Assembly: GCA_011390515.1 (NCBI GenBank)
Contig: JAABSJ010000037.1
Location: 1-34,963 of the forward strand
Origin: Oscillatoria sp.
GTDB lineage: Bacteria; Cyanobacteriota; Cyanobacteriia; Cyanobacteriales; Laspinemataceae
Length of the DNA stretch: 34,963 nt
Direction of reading: 5' to 3'
Under the pieces are notes generated by a model, which saw only the letters and a list, made by a program, of their open reading frames with translations, was not told the DNA's origin and did no database searches. Below, one piece after another: positions 8,053 to 17,579 of the stretch (positions are counted from its first letter, which is position 1; the number at the start of each line of letters is the position of its first letter). The position numbers and the translations under genes were made by a program.

Positions 8053-8260
8053 GATAATTTCCTTGGGTGTAGTATAAAAAACGTTCAGTCGCGTGAGCAA
8101 CGCTCAGAATGGGAATTTGCTAAAAGGTGGGGTGGGAGTTAACCCTCAATCACTTCGACACCGGGGATTGATTTTTAAAATTGGCCAAACTACCATAACA
8201 ATTCCTCAAGTAAAATCCGGACAAATAGGAGACTGATACAACTTCAACCGGGCGTAACAT

Positions 8261-11200
8261 TTAGGGCTGCTGGCAAATGGGGAGGTCCGCTTGAGCTTGG
8301 GGATGTGCTTTTAAATAATCCGTCAGCCAGTGACAGCCAGTTTCCAACAATTCATCTAATTCTTTGATGCGCCACCACCTCAGTGTATTGTCGGTTCCCA
8401 CGGTGACCAGTCCTTCGCCATTGGAGAGAAAGGTCATGCTTAAAACATCGGTTTCATCGGCTTTAAATTTAGCCAAAATTTGTTTAGAAAGTTGACCCGT
8501 GAGTAAGAAAACCGTAACCGTTCCATCAGTTCCAGCCGTGGCTAAAACTTGTCCATTGGGATTAAAACTCAGGCTGGTAACCCACCGAGTATCGCTGTTA
8601 AATTTATCCAGTTCTTCACCGGAGAGATTCCATAAGCGAATTTTGCCATCGGCAGAGGCGATCGCCAGCCGGTCACCCTTTGGACTAAAGCTAATGCTAC
8701 TAATTTGACCGTAGGGAAAGCGGATTTCATCGACTTGGTTAGTCGAGAGATTCCAAATTTGTAACAGTCCGGGTCCATTGGCTAAGGCAATTCGCTGTCC
8801 ATCAAAACTAAAACTCAGGCTTTTGACTTCCCCAGGGCTATGATTTAACTCCGGCTGTAGGGGTTGACCCAACCGATTCCAAAGGCGAATCGTTCCATCT
8901 TCACCGGCGGTGGCGAGAGTCTCTCCATCCCAGCTAAAACTGAGGGTAGAAATCCGACTTTGATGAGCTTGAAACGGGGGAATAACCGCTTCACCGAAAC
9001 GGGTCCAGATTTGCACTGTTCCATCGGGTTGAGCCGTGGCAAACCGTTCACCATCGGGGCTAAATCCGATCCGGAGAAATTGATTTTCTAATGGAATTTT
9101 AGCCGATCGCACCATCATTTTAGGTGAATTGCTGGGGTCTGGGTTCTCGTTGTCAGATAAGGGTGAGTTGCTGGGAGTTTCAGTCAGGGGAAAGGGCTGA
9201 TTGCCCTGGCGGGAAATATCCCAGAGTCGGACGGTTCCATCCACTCCTCCGGTGACTAAACGCTCTCCATCGGGACTAAAGGTCATGCTGGTAATTCGAT
9301 CATGGCGATCGCCTTTAAATTGCTTGAGTAATACCCCTTCCAATGTCCACAGGCGCACCTTGCCATCAAATCCAACAATTGCAATTTCTGCCCCATTCGG
9401 ATGAAAACTCATGCTATTCACTGCACTTTGAGCGGTGTTAAACTCCGAGATTTCTTGACCCGAGAGGTTCCAAATTCTCACCGTTCCATCAAATCCAGCG
9501 GTTGCTAGTAATTCCCCGTTGGGGCTAAAGGTCATGCTGTTGACTGATGGTTGAGCATCGGGGGTCGAACTGAACTCTTGGCGGGGAGTGGGAGGAATGG
9601 TCAAAGTTGCTTGACGTTGGCCATTTAGATTCCAAATTTGCACGGTTCCCTCGACTTCAGCAGTAGCAAAGTGTTCTCCGTCGGGACTAAAGCTCACGGT
9701 ATTAATTTGACGGTTCACGCTTCCTATTTCATTAAGCAACTTTCCTTGCTGATTCCAGACTCGGACTGTGCCACTTTCTGAAGCGGTAGCGAGGCGATCG
9801 CCATCAGGACTAAAACTAACGCTATCAATGGCTTCGGTTTCGGTGGCGATCGCCCCAATCCGGGTGCCATCCCGTTGCCACATTTGGACAGTTCCATCCT
9901 CGGAAGCTGTGGCAACTCGCGTCCCATCGGAACTAAACCTAACGCTATCCACAGCACTTTTATGAATTCCCAGAGTCCGCAGATGCTCCCCCGCCCTTGT
10001 CCAAAGTTCCACCCTGCCATCTTCTCCGGCAGTGGCTAAAAATTCTCCATTGGGACTGAAACTGACACTGCGAACTGCACCTTGATGTCTTCTCAGTTGA
10101 TTTTTTTCATGGATTTGATGGAGGATGGTTTGTAAGGCATACAAAGGGCTAATCGTGGGATAATTTGTCAAGGGTTGCTCCCCCTTCACCAGAGCTCTTA
10201 AATCTTGTCCCGCTTGCATCGCCAGTAACAAGGCTTCGAGTTCCACCCCTTCGGATTCAAACCACTTTAAAGCATTCGCACCTTGGCGCTCAATTAACGT
10301 TCCTTTTTGGGCTTCTTTTAAGGCAATGGTACCACGACAGACGATAATGACGGCCAGAATGACCAGTCCTGTAATCCCCCAATAGGCTCGTTTGAGCATC
10401 CGATTGGCTTGTTGTTGGGCTTCGGTTAAAATGCGATTGGCTTCTATCTGTTTTTGGTTGGCTTCCGCTAACAGGTGAATCGCTTTTTTCTCGGCTTCTA
10501 GGGCTTTTTGAACCTCCCGTTTTTCCACCTCTTGACTGGCGGCGAGAAACTGATAGTCGCGATCGCTTAAACTATGAGTCGTCGCCCATTGTTGAGCATC
10601 CCGCAATGCCTGTCCCCGCAACAGTCGTGATTCATCCTGGCAATCCGACGCCACCCAAGCGGATAACGCTTCGGCATAAGGCCGCAAATCCGCTAATGCC
10701 TGTTCCACCCATTGCTCGTTAAAAACTAAGGCATAAATGGGGTTATAAACGGTTAATTTAGAATGGCGCTTTAGGGTTAAACCGGATAGCTGCAATTCCA
10801 GTTGTTCCGGACTGTTATCAGCAGGGAGTTCTCCGGAGAGTAACACTTGCTGATAGAGTCCTAATAGCCGACTGGCTTTTTGTTCATTTCGCAGGAGGCG
10901 ATCGCGTAGGGTTTTTAAATGGGGGGGTTCATCCTGGGATTCCCAGTTCTCCACAATTTGCGATCGGGTCAACTGTTCCACCCGTTCCGCCTCCATCCCT
11001 GCCCCAATTGGACTCGGCGCCGCTAACACCAATTGACAGAGTTTTTGAGTCAAAAACGGTTGTCCATTGGTCCAGTTTAAAATCTCCTTCAGGACCACCT
11101 CGGGGCGAGAACACCCGGGTTCTAATCCCTCCGCCAACGGTTGCACTTCCGGGAGTTTAAATCCCTCAATTTGAATCGCTCGACCGATATTAAACGGGGT

Positions 11201-11821
11201 GCGACTTTTATCCTGAATCAACTCCGTGGGGGTGGCGACACCGAGTAAAACAAAAGTCAGCCGTTTGTATTCTGGGTTTTGGGCGCGTTTATTATAACAA
11301 GCCCGAATGGCTGCAAAAAAGTCATCAATCGGAAAATTCAAGCCCAGAACGCTATCAATTTCGTCGATAAAAATGACGATATGTTCCGGCATTCGCACCA
11401 GCAGAACCGACTCGATAAATTCATGCAAGCGTTGGACTGGAGAGAGTTCGTCGCGATCGCGCAACCAAGTTCTAAACTCCAGGCGACTGAACAAATTAAA
11501 ATAACTGACGAGAGTATGAATAATCCCGCTATACCATTGAACCGGGGTCACGTCTTTATTCCCGATCGCCGATAAATCGATCGCCGCACAAGCGCATCCC
11601 TCCGCTTGCAGGGTTTGCATGGTCCGCAGTTGCAAGCTGGATTTACCCATCTGCCGTGACGTCAGAACATAGCAAAACTCTCCCGCCTTGAGATTCTCAT
11701 ACAGTTCGCGATCGGCTTTACGGACCACATAGGTGGGAGAATCTGGCGGTAAACTTCCCCCGACTTGATAGTACATTGACGTCAGTTTTTTATTCATCCA
11801 GTCACCCGTCTCTACCTGCAT
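8261..11821 (-). CDS. AAA-like NTPase with membrane segment and WD40 repeats
   Basis: This 1186-residue protein begins with an AAA_35-type NTPase domain (about 17-370): [16 protein letters not shown], Walker [10 protein letters not shown] (54-62), Walker [11 protein letters not shown] (147-156), then [21 protein letters not shown] charged, Ala/Gln-rich coiled coil (about 428-475) leads to one hydrophobic segment (about 480-500, [14 protein letters not shown]). From about 575 to 1160 I count 13 WD40 repeats, most ending in DGTV.(I/L)W, enough for nearly two seven-bladed propellers. Basic residues (RMLKR) just before the membrane segment favour a cytoplasmic NTPase and an external WD40 region, though Arg and Lys also follow it. 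Such proteins are common in cyanobacteria and resemble STAND signalling NTPases, but their role is unknown. The start could instead be the Met at residue 9 (11797). Confidence 0.85.
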   Translation of the reverse strand: MQVETGDWMNKKLTSMYYQVGGSLPPDSPTYVVRKADRELYENLKAGEFCYVLTSRQMGKSSLQLRTMQTLQAEGCACAAIDLSAIGNKDVTPVQWYSGIIHTLVSYFNLFSRLEFRTWLRDRDELSPVQRLHEFIESVLLVRMPEHIVIFIDEIDSVLGLNFPIDDFFAAIRACYNKRAQNPEYKRLTFVLLGVATPTELIQDKSRTPFNIGRAIQIEGFKLPEVQPLAEGLEPGCSRPEVVLKEILNWTNGQPFLTQKLCQLVLAAPSPIGAGMEAERVEQLTRSQIVENWESQDEPPHLKTLRDRLLRNEQKASRLLGLYQQVLLSGELPADNSPEQLELQLSGLTLKRHSKLTVYNPIYALVFNEQWVEQALADLRPYAEALSAWVASDCQDESRLLRGQALRDAQQWATTHSLSDRDYQFLAASQEVEKREVQKALEAEKKAIHLLAEANQKQIEANRILTEAQQQANRMLKRAYWGITGLVILAVIIVCRGTIALKEAQKGTLIERQGANALKWFESEGVELEALLLAMQAGQDLRALVKGEQPLTNYPTISPLYALQTILHQIHEKNQLRRHQGAVRSVSFSPNGEFLATAGEDGRVELWTRAGEHLRTLGIHKSAVDSVRFSSDGTRVATASEDGTVQMWQRDGTRIGAIATETEAIDSVSFSPDGDRLATASESGTVRVWNQQGKLLNEIGSVNRQINTVSFSPDGEHFATAEVEGTVQIWNLNGQRQATLTIPPTPRQEFSSTPDAQPSVNSMTFSPNGELLATAGFDGTVRIWNLSGQEISEFNTAQSAVNSMSFHPNGAEIAIVGFDGKVRLWTLEGVLLKQFKGDRHDRITSMTFSPDGERLVTGGVDGTVRLWDISRQGNQPFPLTETPSNSPLSDNENPDPSNSPKMMVRSAKIPLENQFLRIGFSPDGERFATAQPDGTVQIWTRFGEAVIPPFQAHQSRISTLSFSWDGETLATAGEDGTIRLWNRLGQPLQPELNHSPGEVKSLSFSFDGQRIALANGPGLLQIWNLSTNQVDEIRFPYGQISSISFSPKGDRLAIASADGKIRLWNLSGEELDKFNSDTRWVTSLSFNPNGQVLATAGTDGTVTVFLLTGQLSKQILAKFKADETDVLSMTFLSNGEGLVTVGTDNTLRWWRIKELDELLETGCHWLTDYLKAHPQAQADLPICQQP

Positions 11822-11885
11822 TGGCCCTCGGTTTTAACCCTGAACAACCTCGAAAACCCTTCAGTCCTATTTCAAAGAGTGTGAT

Positions 11886-12473
11886 TTACGGCAATTCAAA
11901 ATCCGTTTCTTCCAACTCACTCCCCCGACTACAGTTAATTAATCGTTCACTGGGTCGCGTCCTAAAGGGAACCAACGTTCCAGCTCGGTCTTGAAAAACA
12001 CTCAATAAATAACGCCCCGGTCGCATCAGTGAAAATTCATAATTCGGTTCGTTGGGGCCATTAGCATAAGCCGGAAATCGAGCTAACGCATTATCTGTAT
12101 TGGGGTCTATCACCACCACATAAATTCCTCGGGAATTCTGGCGTTCAATGCCATAAATTCTGCCAGAAATAGAGCAAGCATCTTTACTTTGTTTACTCCG
12201 GACTAACCCTTGATCGGGGGTCTGGGGTTTCAACGCCAATGATGACACCCCCAAACAGTTTTCAGACCCTGCTGATGCCTGCATCCCCTGACCCCGATCA
12301 AACTCTCTACTGTCTGCACCTAAGCCAGAAGATAGCCCTAAGTTTTGGTCGTTTTCCCCAGAGCAGTTATCCGGGAAAACTCTCACGGTTTGAGAATGGA
12401 CTGCTGGAGTAAAACACACCGGAATTGCAAAGGCTACCATCATGATAATTTCGGGGAGATGTTTGAGAGTCAT
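11886..12473 (-). CDS. Small exported protein with C-terminal beta-sandwich-like domain
   Basis: The 195-residue product starts with a probable Sec signal peptide (hydrophobic core about residues 9-22, possible cleavage after AVHS near 27), so it is likely periplasmic or secreted. A low-complexity middle (30-100) is followed by a C-terminal part with SISGRIYGIERQNSRGIYVVVID, FPAYANGPNEPNYEFS and MRPGRYLLSVFQDRAG. This resembles the prealbumin or carboxypeptidase-regulatory type of beta-sandwich. I do not recognise a specific family. It sits between two NTPase genes of similar domain type, 63 bp after one and 64 bp before the other, so cotranscription is likely. A role as a ligand or partner for the external part of the WD40 protein is speculation. 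Confidence 0.7.
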   Translation of the reverse strand: MTLKHLPEIIMMVAFAIPVCFTPAVHSQTVRVFPDNCSGENDQNLGLSSGLGADSREFDRGQGMQASAGSENCLGVSSLALKPQTPDQGLVRSKQSKDACSISGRIYGIERQNSRGIYVVVIDPNTDNALARFPAYANGPNEPNYEFSLMRPGRYLLSVFQDRAGTLVPFRTRPSERLINCSRGSELEETDFELP

Positions 12474-12536
12474 GGAAACTGATCAGCTCCTTGAATATAA
12501 CTGGCCCGACTATGGTCAAAGGCCCCTAAAACCCAA

Positions 12537-14447
12537 TTATTCATCGAGTCTATGGCGGAAATACTGGCGATATAAATCACATCGTTCGACGGCATCATTG
12601 CCTTGAAATTTCACTAACCCCATACTATGTAATTTAAACGCCTGTTCCGAGGGCAAACGCACCGGATTCGGACTAAAAACAACTTCTTTCATGGCTCTAG
12701 CCAATGCCGGATGCTGTTCTAAATTCCAGAGGTGACGCCGCAAATGGTCGTTATAAAAACCCGCCTCGGTAGGAGCCGTTTTCAACAATTTTTCTAGGGT
12801 AATGTCTTGTCGAGCGATATGATAGAGCGCCAACCGCACTAAAAAGGGGTGCCCTCCTACCATATTCATAAGACGATTGACGTCGGTTTCGCACCAATTG
12901 ATTCCATACCGCTGGGCTAAATCTTGGACGAGATTGGGGGTAAATTCCGGTAATTCAATCGGTAATCCCACGTTAAAGGGGGATTGATTGATATTCATGG
13001 GAATGTAAACTTCGGTGGAATGAACCACAACTAAGCGAAGTTTTTTCCAAATCTCGCGCCGTTTTGATTCTTCGTGCCATGCTCGCAATAAGCCAAAAAA
13101 GTCATCGGCAATATCCGGATGTTGAAAAACCCGGTCTACTTCATCGAGACATAAGGCTAAAGGGGTATGAATTTCTTGGAGAAGATAGTCTTCAAAGTAG
13201 GATTTGCAGTTGACATTACTGCCTAAAAAATCATCCCAATATTCGGGAAGTTGATTGGGGAGTTGTAACTGCTGACCGATATAGGCACAGAACCATTGTA
13301 AGAATTTATCCAGACTGGCAAATACCCCTTTATCAGCTAGGTGAAAGCTCAAATGAACCGGACGATAGCCATGATTGGCCGCATGATTGAGAATGCGAGC
13401 CATTAAAGAAGTTTTGCCCATTTGTCGCGGTGCTTTGATGCGAATCAGCGCACCGGGTTGCAAAATCATTTCATAACAGCGCTCTTCAATCGGGCTACGA
13501 TTGACGTAAAAGGGAGAGGCTAAATCCACTTGTCCTTCCGGGAGTTCCGGTCCAGCAAAGGGGAGGGGACGACCATCGGCACTTTCCCAGGTGGGGGTTA
13601 AGGCGCTGATGACGGCAGATTCTACCGCAATTTGCCGGGGGAGAATACCCGTGTCGATCGCCTGTAGCACTTCGCTGACGATCGCCGGGGTATCGGTGGG
13701 CGATCGCCACTCGCGCTGGGGTACACCTTGTAATAAAACGCGCAGATCGTAGCTTACCGGAGAATCCGTCGGCCAATTGATCCGAATCGCGAACATATCC
13801 GGTGTGCCATCTTTGCGGGTTTCTCGCACTTCTCGGGCGAGGCGCACTTCTTCAATTAACAGGTCACTGAAGGCGGATTGTCCCGAGAGCAACAGTAACA
13901 AGCGATCGCAAGCTTGGAGTTCCTGTTGCAGTTGTAGCAATCCGTTCTCTCCTGACTGGGGATGAGTCCCCGCAAGGATCAGTTGATGACCCGCACTGGC
14001 GATCGCCTGGGTTAACGGCGTCAGAAGTCGCTCATCCGGTTGGCGATCGCCGAAAAATATGGCAACTTTCCGACTCACCATTGCCGGAGACGAGACAGGG
14101 GCGATCGCACTTAATGTCGCAGGTAACGCCAGGGAGTCTGCACCTCTGGCGGTTGGCGAACCGAGATTCACCTCCAAACCGGGAAACGCCAAGGCGCGAT
14201 GTTGGACCCAGCGTTGATCCAGAAATGCTCGCAGTTCGCTTTCCTTCCCGCGAGTCCCCCCTTCAATGCCAAATTTTTTATAAACTTGACCCATCCGTTT
14301 GAGGCAGGCTCCTTTTGAAGTTTCTACCTGTTCGGCAATATCTTCATAATCCTGATCCTCGGCAAACCGTAGCAAAAAGACTCGCTCCTGATCGGGAGAA
14401 AGCTGATGCTGATGAGCGATCTGAGTTAGGAACTCGCGGGAAAACAC
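12537..14447 (-). CDS. HTH, TIR-like and AAA-like NTPase multidomain protein
   Basis: The 636-residue protein has three parts. Residues 1-80 form a helix-turn-helix resembling sigma-70 region 4 (LSPDQERVFLLRFAEDQDYEDIAEQ with SKGACLKRMGQVYKKF). Residues 126-265 look like a TIR-type domain: KVAIFFGDRQPDERLL, DRLLLLLSGQSAFSDLLIEEVRLAREV (the EE pair is near the usual TIR catalytic Glu), FAIRINWP, then YDLRVLLQGVPQREW. Residues 300-636 form an AAA_35-type NTPase: Walker A APRQMGKTS (339-347), Walker B ALCLDEVD (431-438), and NQSPFNVGLPI. No membrane segment is seen. The start is GTG at 14447 with a weak ribosome binding site, so it is less certain than the body. The architecture suits a sensor or effector NTPase in stress or phage defence. 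This is inference from domain types, not a known function. Confidence 0.8.
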   Translation of the reverse strand: MFSREFLTQIAHQHQLSPDQERVFLLRFAEDQDYEDIAEQVETSKGACLKRMGQVYKKFGIEGGTRGKESELRAFLDQRWVQHRALAFPGLEVNLGSPTARGADSLALPATLSAIAPVSSPAMVSRKVAIFFGDRQPDERLLTPLTQAIASAGHQLILAGTHPQSGENGLLQLQQELQACDRLLLLLSGQSAFSDLLIEEVRLAREVRETRKDGTPDMFAIRINWPTDSPVSYDLRVLLQGVPQREWRSPTDTPAIVSEVLQAIDTGILPRQIAVESAVISALTPTWESADGRPLPFAGPELPEGQVDLASPFYVNRSPIEERCYEMILQPGALIRIKAPRQMGKTSLMARILNHAANHGYRPVHLSFHLADKGVFASLDKFLQWFCAYIGQQLQLPNQLPEYWDDFLGSNVNCKSYFEDYLLQEIHTPLALCLDEVDRVFQHPDIADDFFGLLRAWHEESKRREIWKKLRLVVVHSTEVYIPMNINQSPFNVGLPIELPEFTPNLVQDLAQRYGINWCETDVNRLMNMVGGHPFLVRLALYHIARQDITLEKLLKTAPTEAGFYNDHLRRHLWNLEQHPALARAMKEVVFSPNPVRLPSEQAFKLHSMGLVKFQGNDAVERCDLYRQYFRHRLDE

Positions 14448-14473
14448 CGATTTACTGCCCCTTTAACGATACA

Positions 14474-14492
14474 ATAACAGAGACTCTGTTAT
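14474..14492. promoter_or_regulatory. Perfect 19-bp palindrome, candidate operator
   Basis: Nine-base arms ATAACAGAG and CTCTGTTAT surround one central base, ending 27 bp before the GTG start of the HTH-TIR-NTPase gene. Position and symmetry suit a binding site for a dimeric regulator. Control by the protein's own N-terminal HTH is an inference. It could also form a hairpin in the leader RNA. Confidence 0.45.
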
Positions 14493-14800
14493 CCTCGGAT
14501 AGTTCCTCGGTTTCAGAGGCTATCCCAGAATTCTGCTCCATTTATAAGATATCTTACTACAAACTCGATGAGTTATCCGGATTAATCCAGTTTTTTCAGA
14601 GGGTAAAGCCCCTATTCCGGGAAAAAAGTGCAGTTGTAGAGGATAGGCCCTCTAGTTACAGAGGCTAAGGGGTGTCGGTTTTATGACAATGGGGACCCCA
14701 CTCCGCCCTTCCTGGGCCGAGGGGCGAGTTTTCAGAGGATGGTTTACGGGAACTCCAAGTCATCTATAGCGTTTCCCTTAGTTATGAGGTGCATTTGTGG

Positions 14801-14876
14801 AGTGCGAGCATCTTGCTCGCTATCGTCAAGAGCGAGCAAGATGCAAAGCCTACGGCATAGCTCCGCTTACCGCACT
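14801..14876. repeat. Nested hairpin element containing a dispersed GCATCTTGCTCGCT repeat
   Basis: The inner arms GCATCTTGCTCGCT (14808-14821) and AGCGAGCAAGATGC (14830-14843) are exact reverse complements with an 8-base loop. Outer short arms AGTGCG and CGCACT enclose the whole at 14801 and 14876. The inner left arm recurs near 6606-6625. Confidence 0.75.
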
Positions 14877-15078
14877 CCTCATGAGTCGCACCCTTTCGGA
14901 AAAATCCCTGACTGTTGATAGAGGTGAGCGAATGGGCGATCGGCTACGATTAACTGGAATAAAGCGAACCTCAATGAATGGTTAGAATCTGTGGGATGCC
15001 CTATAGCATGGGTCAATTTGCCATGAAGTTTTAGTTCGCTGTTATTCTTGAATTTCTAACGGTGAATAATGGATTCCG

Positions 15079-15897
15079 ATGGATAATCAATTTCCCTTCT
15101 CTGGATTTATCTCCCCTAACCGCTTTCTGCCGGTCCAGGAAACCGTCCTGTCTCAGGATAATTTTTCCGACTCGGCTATTGCGGGAAGTGGTATCAAAAT
15201 CCTTAATTGGAATGTGGCTAAAAATAATAATACTTCTAAATGGGCTAATGATTTTTATCAAATTGTGGAGAGTCATCAGCCGAATTTAATCTGTTTTCAA
15301 GAAATCGAATTGAATAAGAACACCCAAAAGATTTTAGCGTTAGAGTCAATGGGATGGAGGTTTGCTCCGAATTTTATCGATTTTTATTACAATACTTATT
15401 GTGGAATTTTAACCGCATCTAAAGTCCATCCGGTTGCCAGTCGAGCCATTCTGACTCCAGAATTTGAACCCGTTACCAATACTCCGAAGGTTTCCCTAAT
15501 TTTGGAATATCCCTTAAATGAAACGGGACAAACGCTGTTAGTGGTGAATACTCATGCGATTAATTTTGTCAATCTCCATAAGTTTAAATCCCAACTCCAG
15601 AAACTAGAAGCGGTTTTAGGCGATCGCCGGGAACCGTTGATTCTATGTGGAGATTTTAATACCTGGAGTCAAGGGCGGTTTAATTTGTTGAAGTTGATGG
15701 CAAATCGGCTAAATTTAATCCCGGTGCAGTTTTCGAGACAGGACCAAGCTAAACTGAAAACCTTTTTGGGGTCGCCGCCTTTAGACCATATTTTTTATCG
15801 CGGGTTAACGCCCAAACTACAGACAGCAAAGGTTTTAGATAAACTGTACTCCTCGGATCATAAACCGATGGTCGTAGAATTGGCCCTGGTAGTGTAA
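15079..15897 (+). CDS. Endonuclease/exonuclease/phosphatase family protein
   Basis: This 272-residue protein has the metal-dependent phosphoesterase motifs of the EEP superfamily in order: ILNWNVAKNN (Asn45), ICFQEIE (the catalytic-metal Glu is in the QE pair, about 74-75), LILCGDFNTWSQGR (GDFN, about 190-200), PLDHIFYRG, and SSDHKPMVVEL (His of SDH near the end). These motifs hydrolyse phosphodiesters in substrates from DNA to phospholipid or inositol phosphates, so the substrate cannot be named. No signal peptide is seen. It lies 45 bp before a cardiolipin synthase-like gene on the same strand, which makes an operon and a lipid-linked role possible (inference). No strong ribosome binding site precedes the ATG. 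Confidence 0.82.
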   Translation: MDNQFPFSGFISPNRFLPVQETVLSQDNFSDSAIAGSGIKILNWNVAKNNNTSKWANDFYQIVESHQPNLICFQEIELNKNTQKILALESMGWRFAPNFIDFYYNTYCGILTASKVHPVASRAILTPEFEPVTNTPKVSLILEYPLNETGQTLLVVNTHAINFVNLHKFKSQLQKLEAVLGDRREPLILCGDFNTWSQGRFNLLKLMANRLNLIPVQFSRQDQAKLKTFLGSPPLDHIFYRGLTPKLQTAKVLDKLYSSDHKPMVVELALVV

Positions 15898-15942
15898 CCT
15901 AGAAAACAAAGAGCAGAAGAAGATGCGTTAAATCGTGAAACT

Positions 15943-17376
15943 GTGGATTTAAATTATATGGCACTGGCGACTGCAACCATCGTCGCCTTTTATGGAGTGG
16001 GATTAGTGACGGCAGGTCATGCAGTCATGACGGTGCGATCGGCCCGGGGTGCAGTCGCTTGGGCAATTTCTCTGTTTACCTTTCCCTTTATTGCCATTCC
16101 CCTGTATTGGGTATTTGGAAATCACAAATTTTATGGATATGCCGATGCTCATCGCTATGCTGACCGCGAATATCGGTGGATTAGTCAACAAGTTTATCAG
16201 GATATTCGAGAATTTTCCTCGGCTGAATCGGAAAAGTTTCCGGATATTGCCCAATTAGCCGATGGATTGACCCAACTCCCGTTTACTTCGGGGAACGCGG
16301 CGAATTTACTCATTGATGGCACCCAAACCTTTCCCGCGCTGTTAGAGGCAATGGATGCCGCAAAGGATTACATTTTGATTCAATTTTACATTGTGCGGGA
16401 AGATGAAATTGGCAACGCTTTTAAGCAAAAAATGATTGCCAAAGCCCGGTCAGGAGTGCGGGTTTATTTTATTTATGATGCGATTGGTTCTTATGCCCTT
16501 TCTGCTGAATATTTACGGGAAATCAGAAGCAGTGGAGTTTGGGTGACTTCTTTTAATAGTACCAAACGGAAACGAAACCGATTTCATCTTAATTTTCGGA
16601 ATCATCGCAAAATCTTAATTGTTGATGGCAAACAAGCTTTTATCGGGGGGTTAAATCTGGGGAAGGAATATCTGGGAAAAGACTCCCGTCTGAGTCCTTG
16701 GCGGGATACTCATTTAGAAATGAAAGGTCCCTCGGTGCAATGTATTCAAGTGGCCTTTCTCAAAGATTGGTATTGGGCAGTTCGAGAAATTCCCGAGGTC
16801 GATTGGACGATTCAACCGGATCCGGAGAATCAAACGGCGATCGTGGTGCCGACAGGGCCCGGAGATCAACTCGCCGCTTGTACCCTGTTTATGGTGAGTC
16901 TGATCAATGCCGCCCGGAGTCGGTTGTGGATCGCGAGTCCCTATTTTGTGCCGAATGAATCTGTCCTGACTGCTTTAAAATTGGCTGCCTTGCGGGGGGT
17001 AGATGTGCGAATCTTATTACCCAGTCGCCCGGATCACATCAATGTTTATCTCGCTTCGTTGTCCTATATCACAGAAGTAGAACGGACGGGAGTTAAGGTG
17101 TATCGCTATCGTCCGGGATTTATGCACCAGAAAGTCTTCCTCATCGATCGCACTCTGGCCGGAGTCGGAACCATTAATTTAGATAATCGCTCCTTTGAAC
17201 TCAATTTTGAAATTATGGCTTTTGTAGCGAATTCTCGCTTTGTTACGGAGGTCGAAACTATGCTGAAAACTGATTTTGAGCGCGCCTATTTAGTGGAACA
17301 CGCTCAACTGGCCCATCGAAAACTTTGGTTTCGCTTGGCGGTGCGGGTGGCCCGTTTAATGTCGCCTATTCTTTAG
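15943..17376 (+). CDS. cls: Cardiolipin synthase-like phospholipase D protein
   Basis: This 477-residue membrane enzyme matches bacterial cardiolipin synthases, which join two phosphatidylglycerols (or a related pair) through a phosphohistidine intermediate. Two N-terminal hydrophobic segments (about 6-28 and 36-58, the second ending in PLYWVFGNHKF) anchor it to the membrane. Two HKD motifs are complete: HRKILIVD with His221, Lys223 and Asp228, and HQKVFLID with His395, Lys397 and Asp402. Each is followed by the expected Gly-rich or Asn-rich stretch (FIGGLNLG, GTINLDNRSFELNFE). The start is a GTG at 15943; an ATG five codons in (15958) is an alternative, and neither has a strong ribosome binding site. 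It probably shares a transcript with the upstream EEP gene. Confidence 0.9.
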   Translation: MDLNYMALATATIVAFYGVGLVTAGHAVMTVRSARGAVAWAISLFTFPFIAIPLYWVFGNHKFYGYADAHRYADREYRWISQQVYQDIREFSSAESEKFPDIAQLADGLTQLPFTSGNAANLLIDGTQTFPALLEAMDAAKDYILIQFYIVREDEIGNAFKQKMIAKARSGVRVYFIYDAIGSYALSAEYLREIRSSGVWVTSFNSTKRKRNRFHLNFRNHRKILIVDGKQAFIGGLNLGKEYLGKDSRLSPWRDTHLEMKGPSVQCIQVAFLKDWYWAVREIPEVDWTIQPDPENQTAIVVPTGPGDQLAACTLFMVSLINAARSRLWIASPYFVPNESVLTALKLAALRGVDVRILLPSRPDHINVYLASLSYITEVERTGVKVYRYRPGFMHQKVFLIDRTLAGVGTINLDNRSFELNFEIMAFVANSRFVTEVETMLKTDFERAYLVEHAQLAHRKLWFRLAVRVARLMSPIL

Positions 17377-17433
17377 GGAATGTTGGAGCTAAATTGGGGA
17401 GGGTTTTTTCCTTCCTTTCTTTAACATTAAATC

Positions 17434-17473
17434 AAAAATGTAGAGGCGATTCGCGAATCGCCTCTACATTTTT
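17434..17473. repeat. Perfect 40-bp palindrome downstream of cls
   Basis: Both 20-base halves are exact reverse complements, with AGAGGCGATTCG / CGAATCGCCTCT at the core and A/T tracts at the ends. The core is the same as in the 44-bp array at 1363-1538. With its terminal T-tract it could also act as a terminator for cls, 57 bp past the stop. Confidence 0.85.
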
Positions 17474-17579
17474 GGGATATTCTCAAAATCTGCGTAAGTC
17501 TTGCATAAATAGGGAGCAAGATGCTCCCACTGCTTATCCCACTCCTGAATAGTCGGGTCCTAATGAGTTAGATGGACTC

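Larger units (their letters stand above)
14448..15078. other. Divergent intergenic region between the TIR-NTPase and EEP genes
   Basis: No gene was found in these 631 bp. It includes a perfect 19-bp palindrome close to the TIR-NTPase start (14474-14492), GAGGCTA-rich repeats at 14515-14670, and a hairpin element at 14801-14876. Promoters for both flanking genes should be here but were not identified with confidence. Confidence 0.6.

Noticed and set aside
8053..8100. A 16-residue longer Cas6 start at 8100
   Set aside because: The ATG at 8052 has a better ribosome binding site and the extra residues show no conservation that I recognise.
14797..14985. A 62-residue open frame on the plus strand
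   Set aside because: It covers the GCATCTTGCTCGCT hairpin repeat and has no domain or ribosome binding site.
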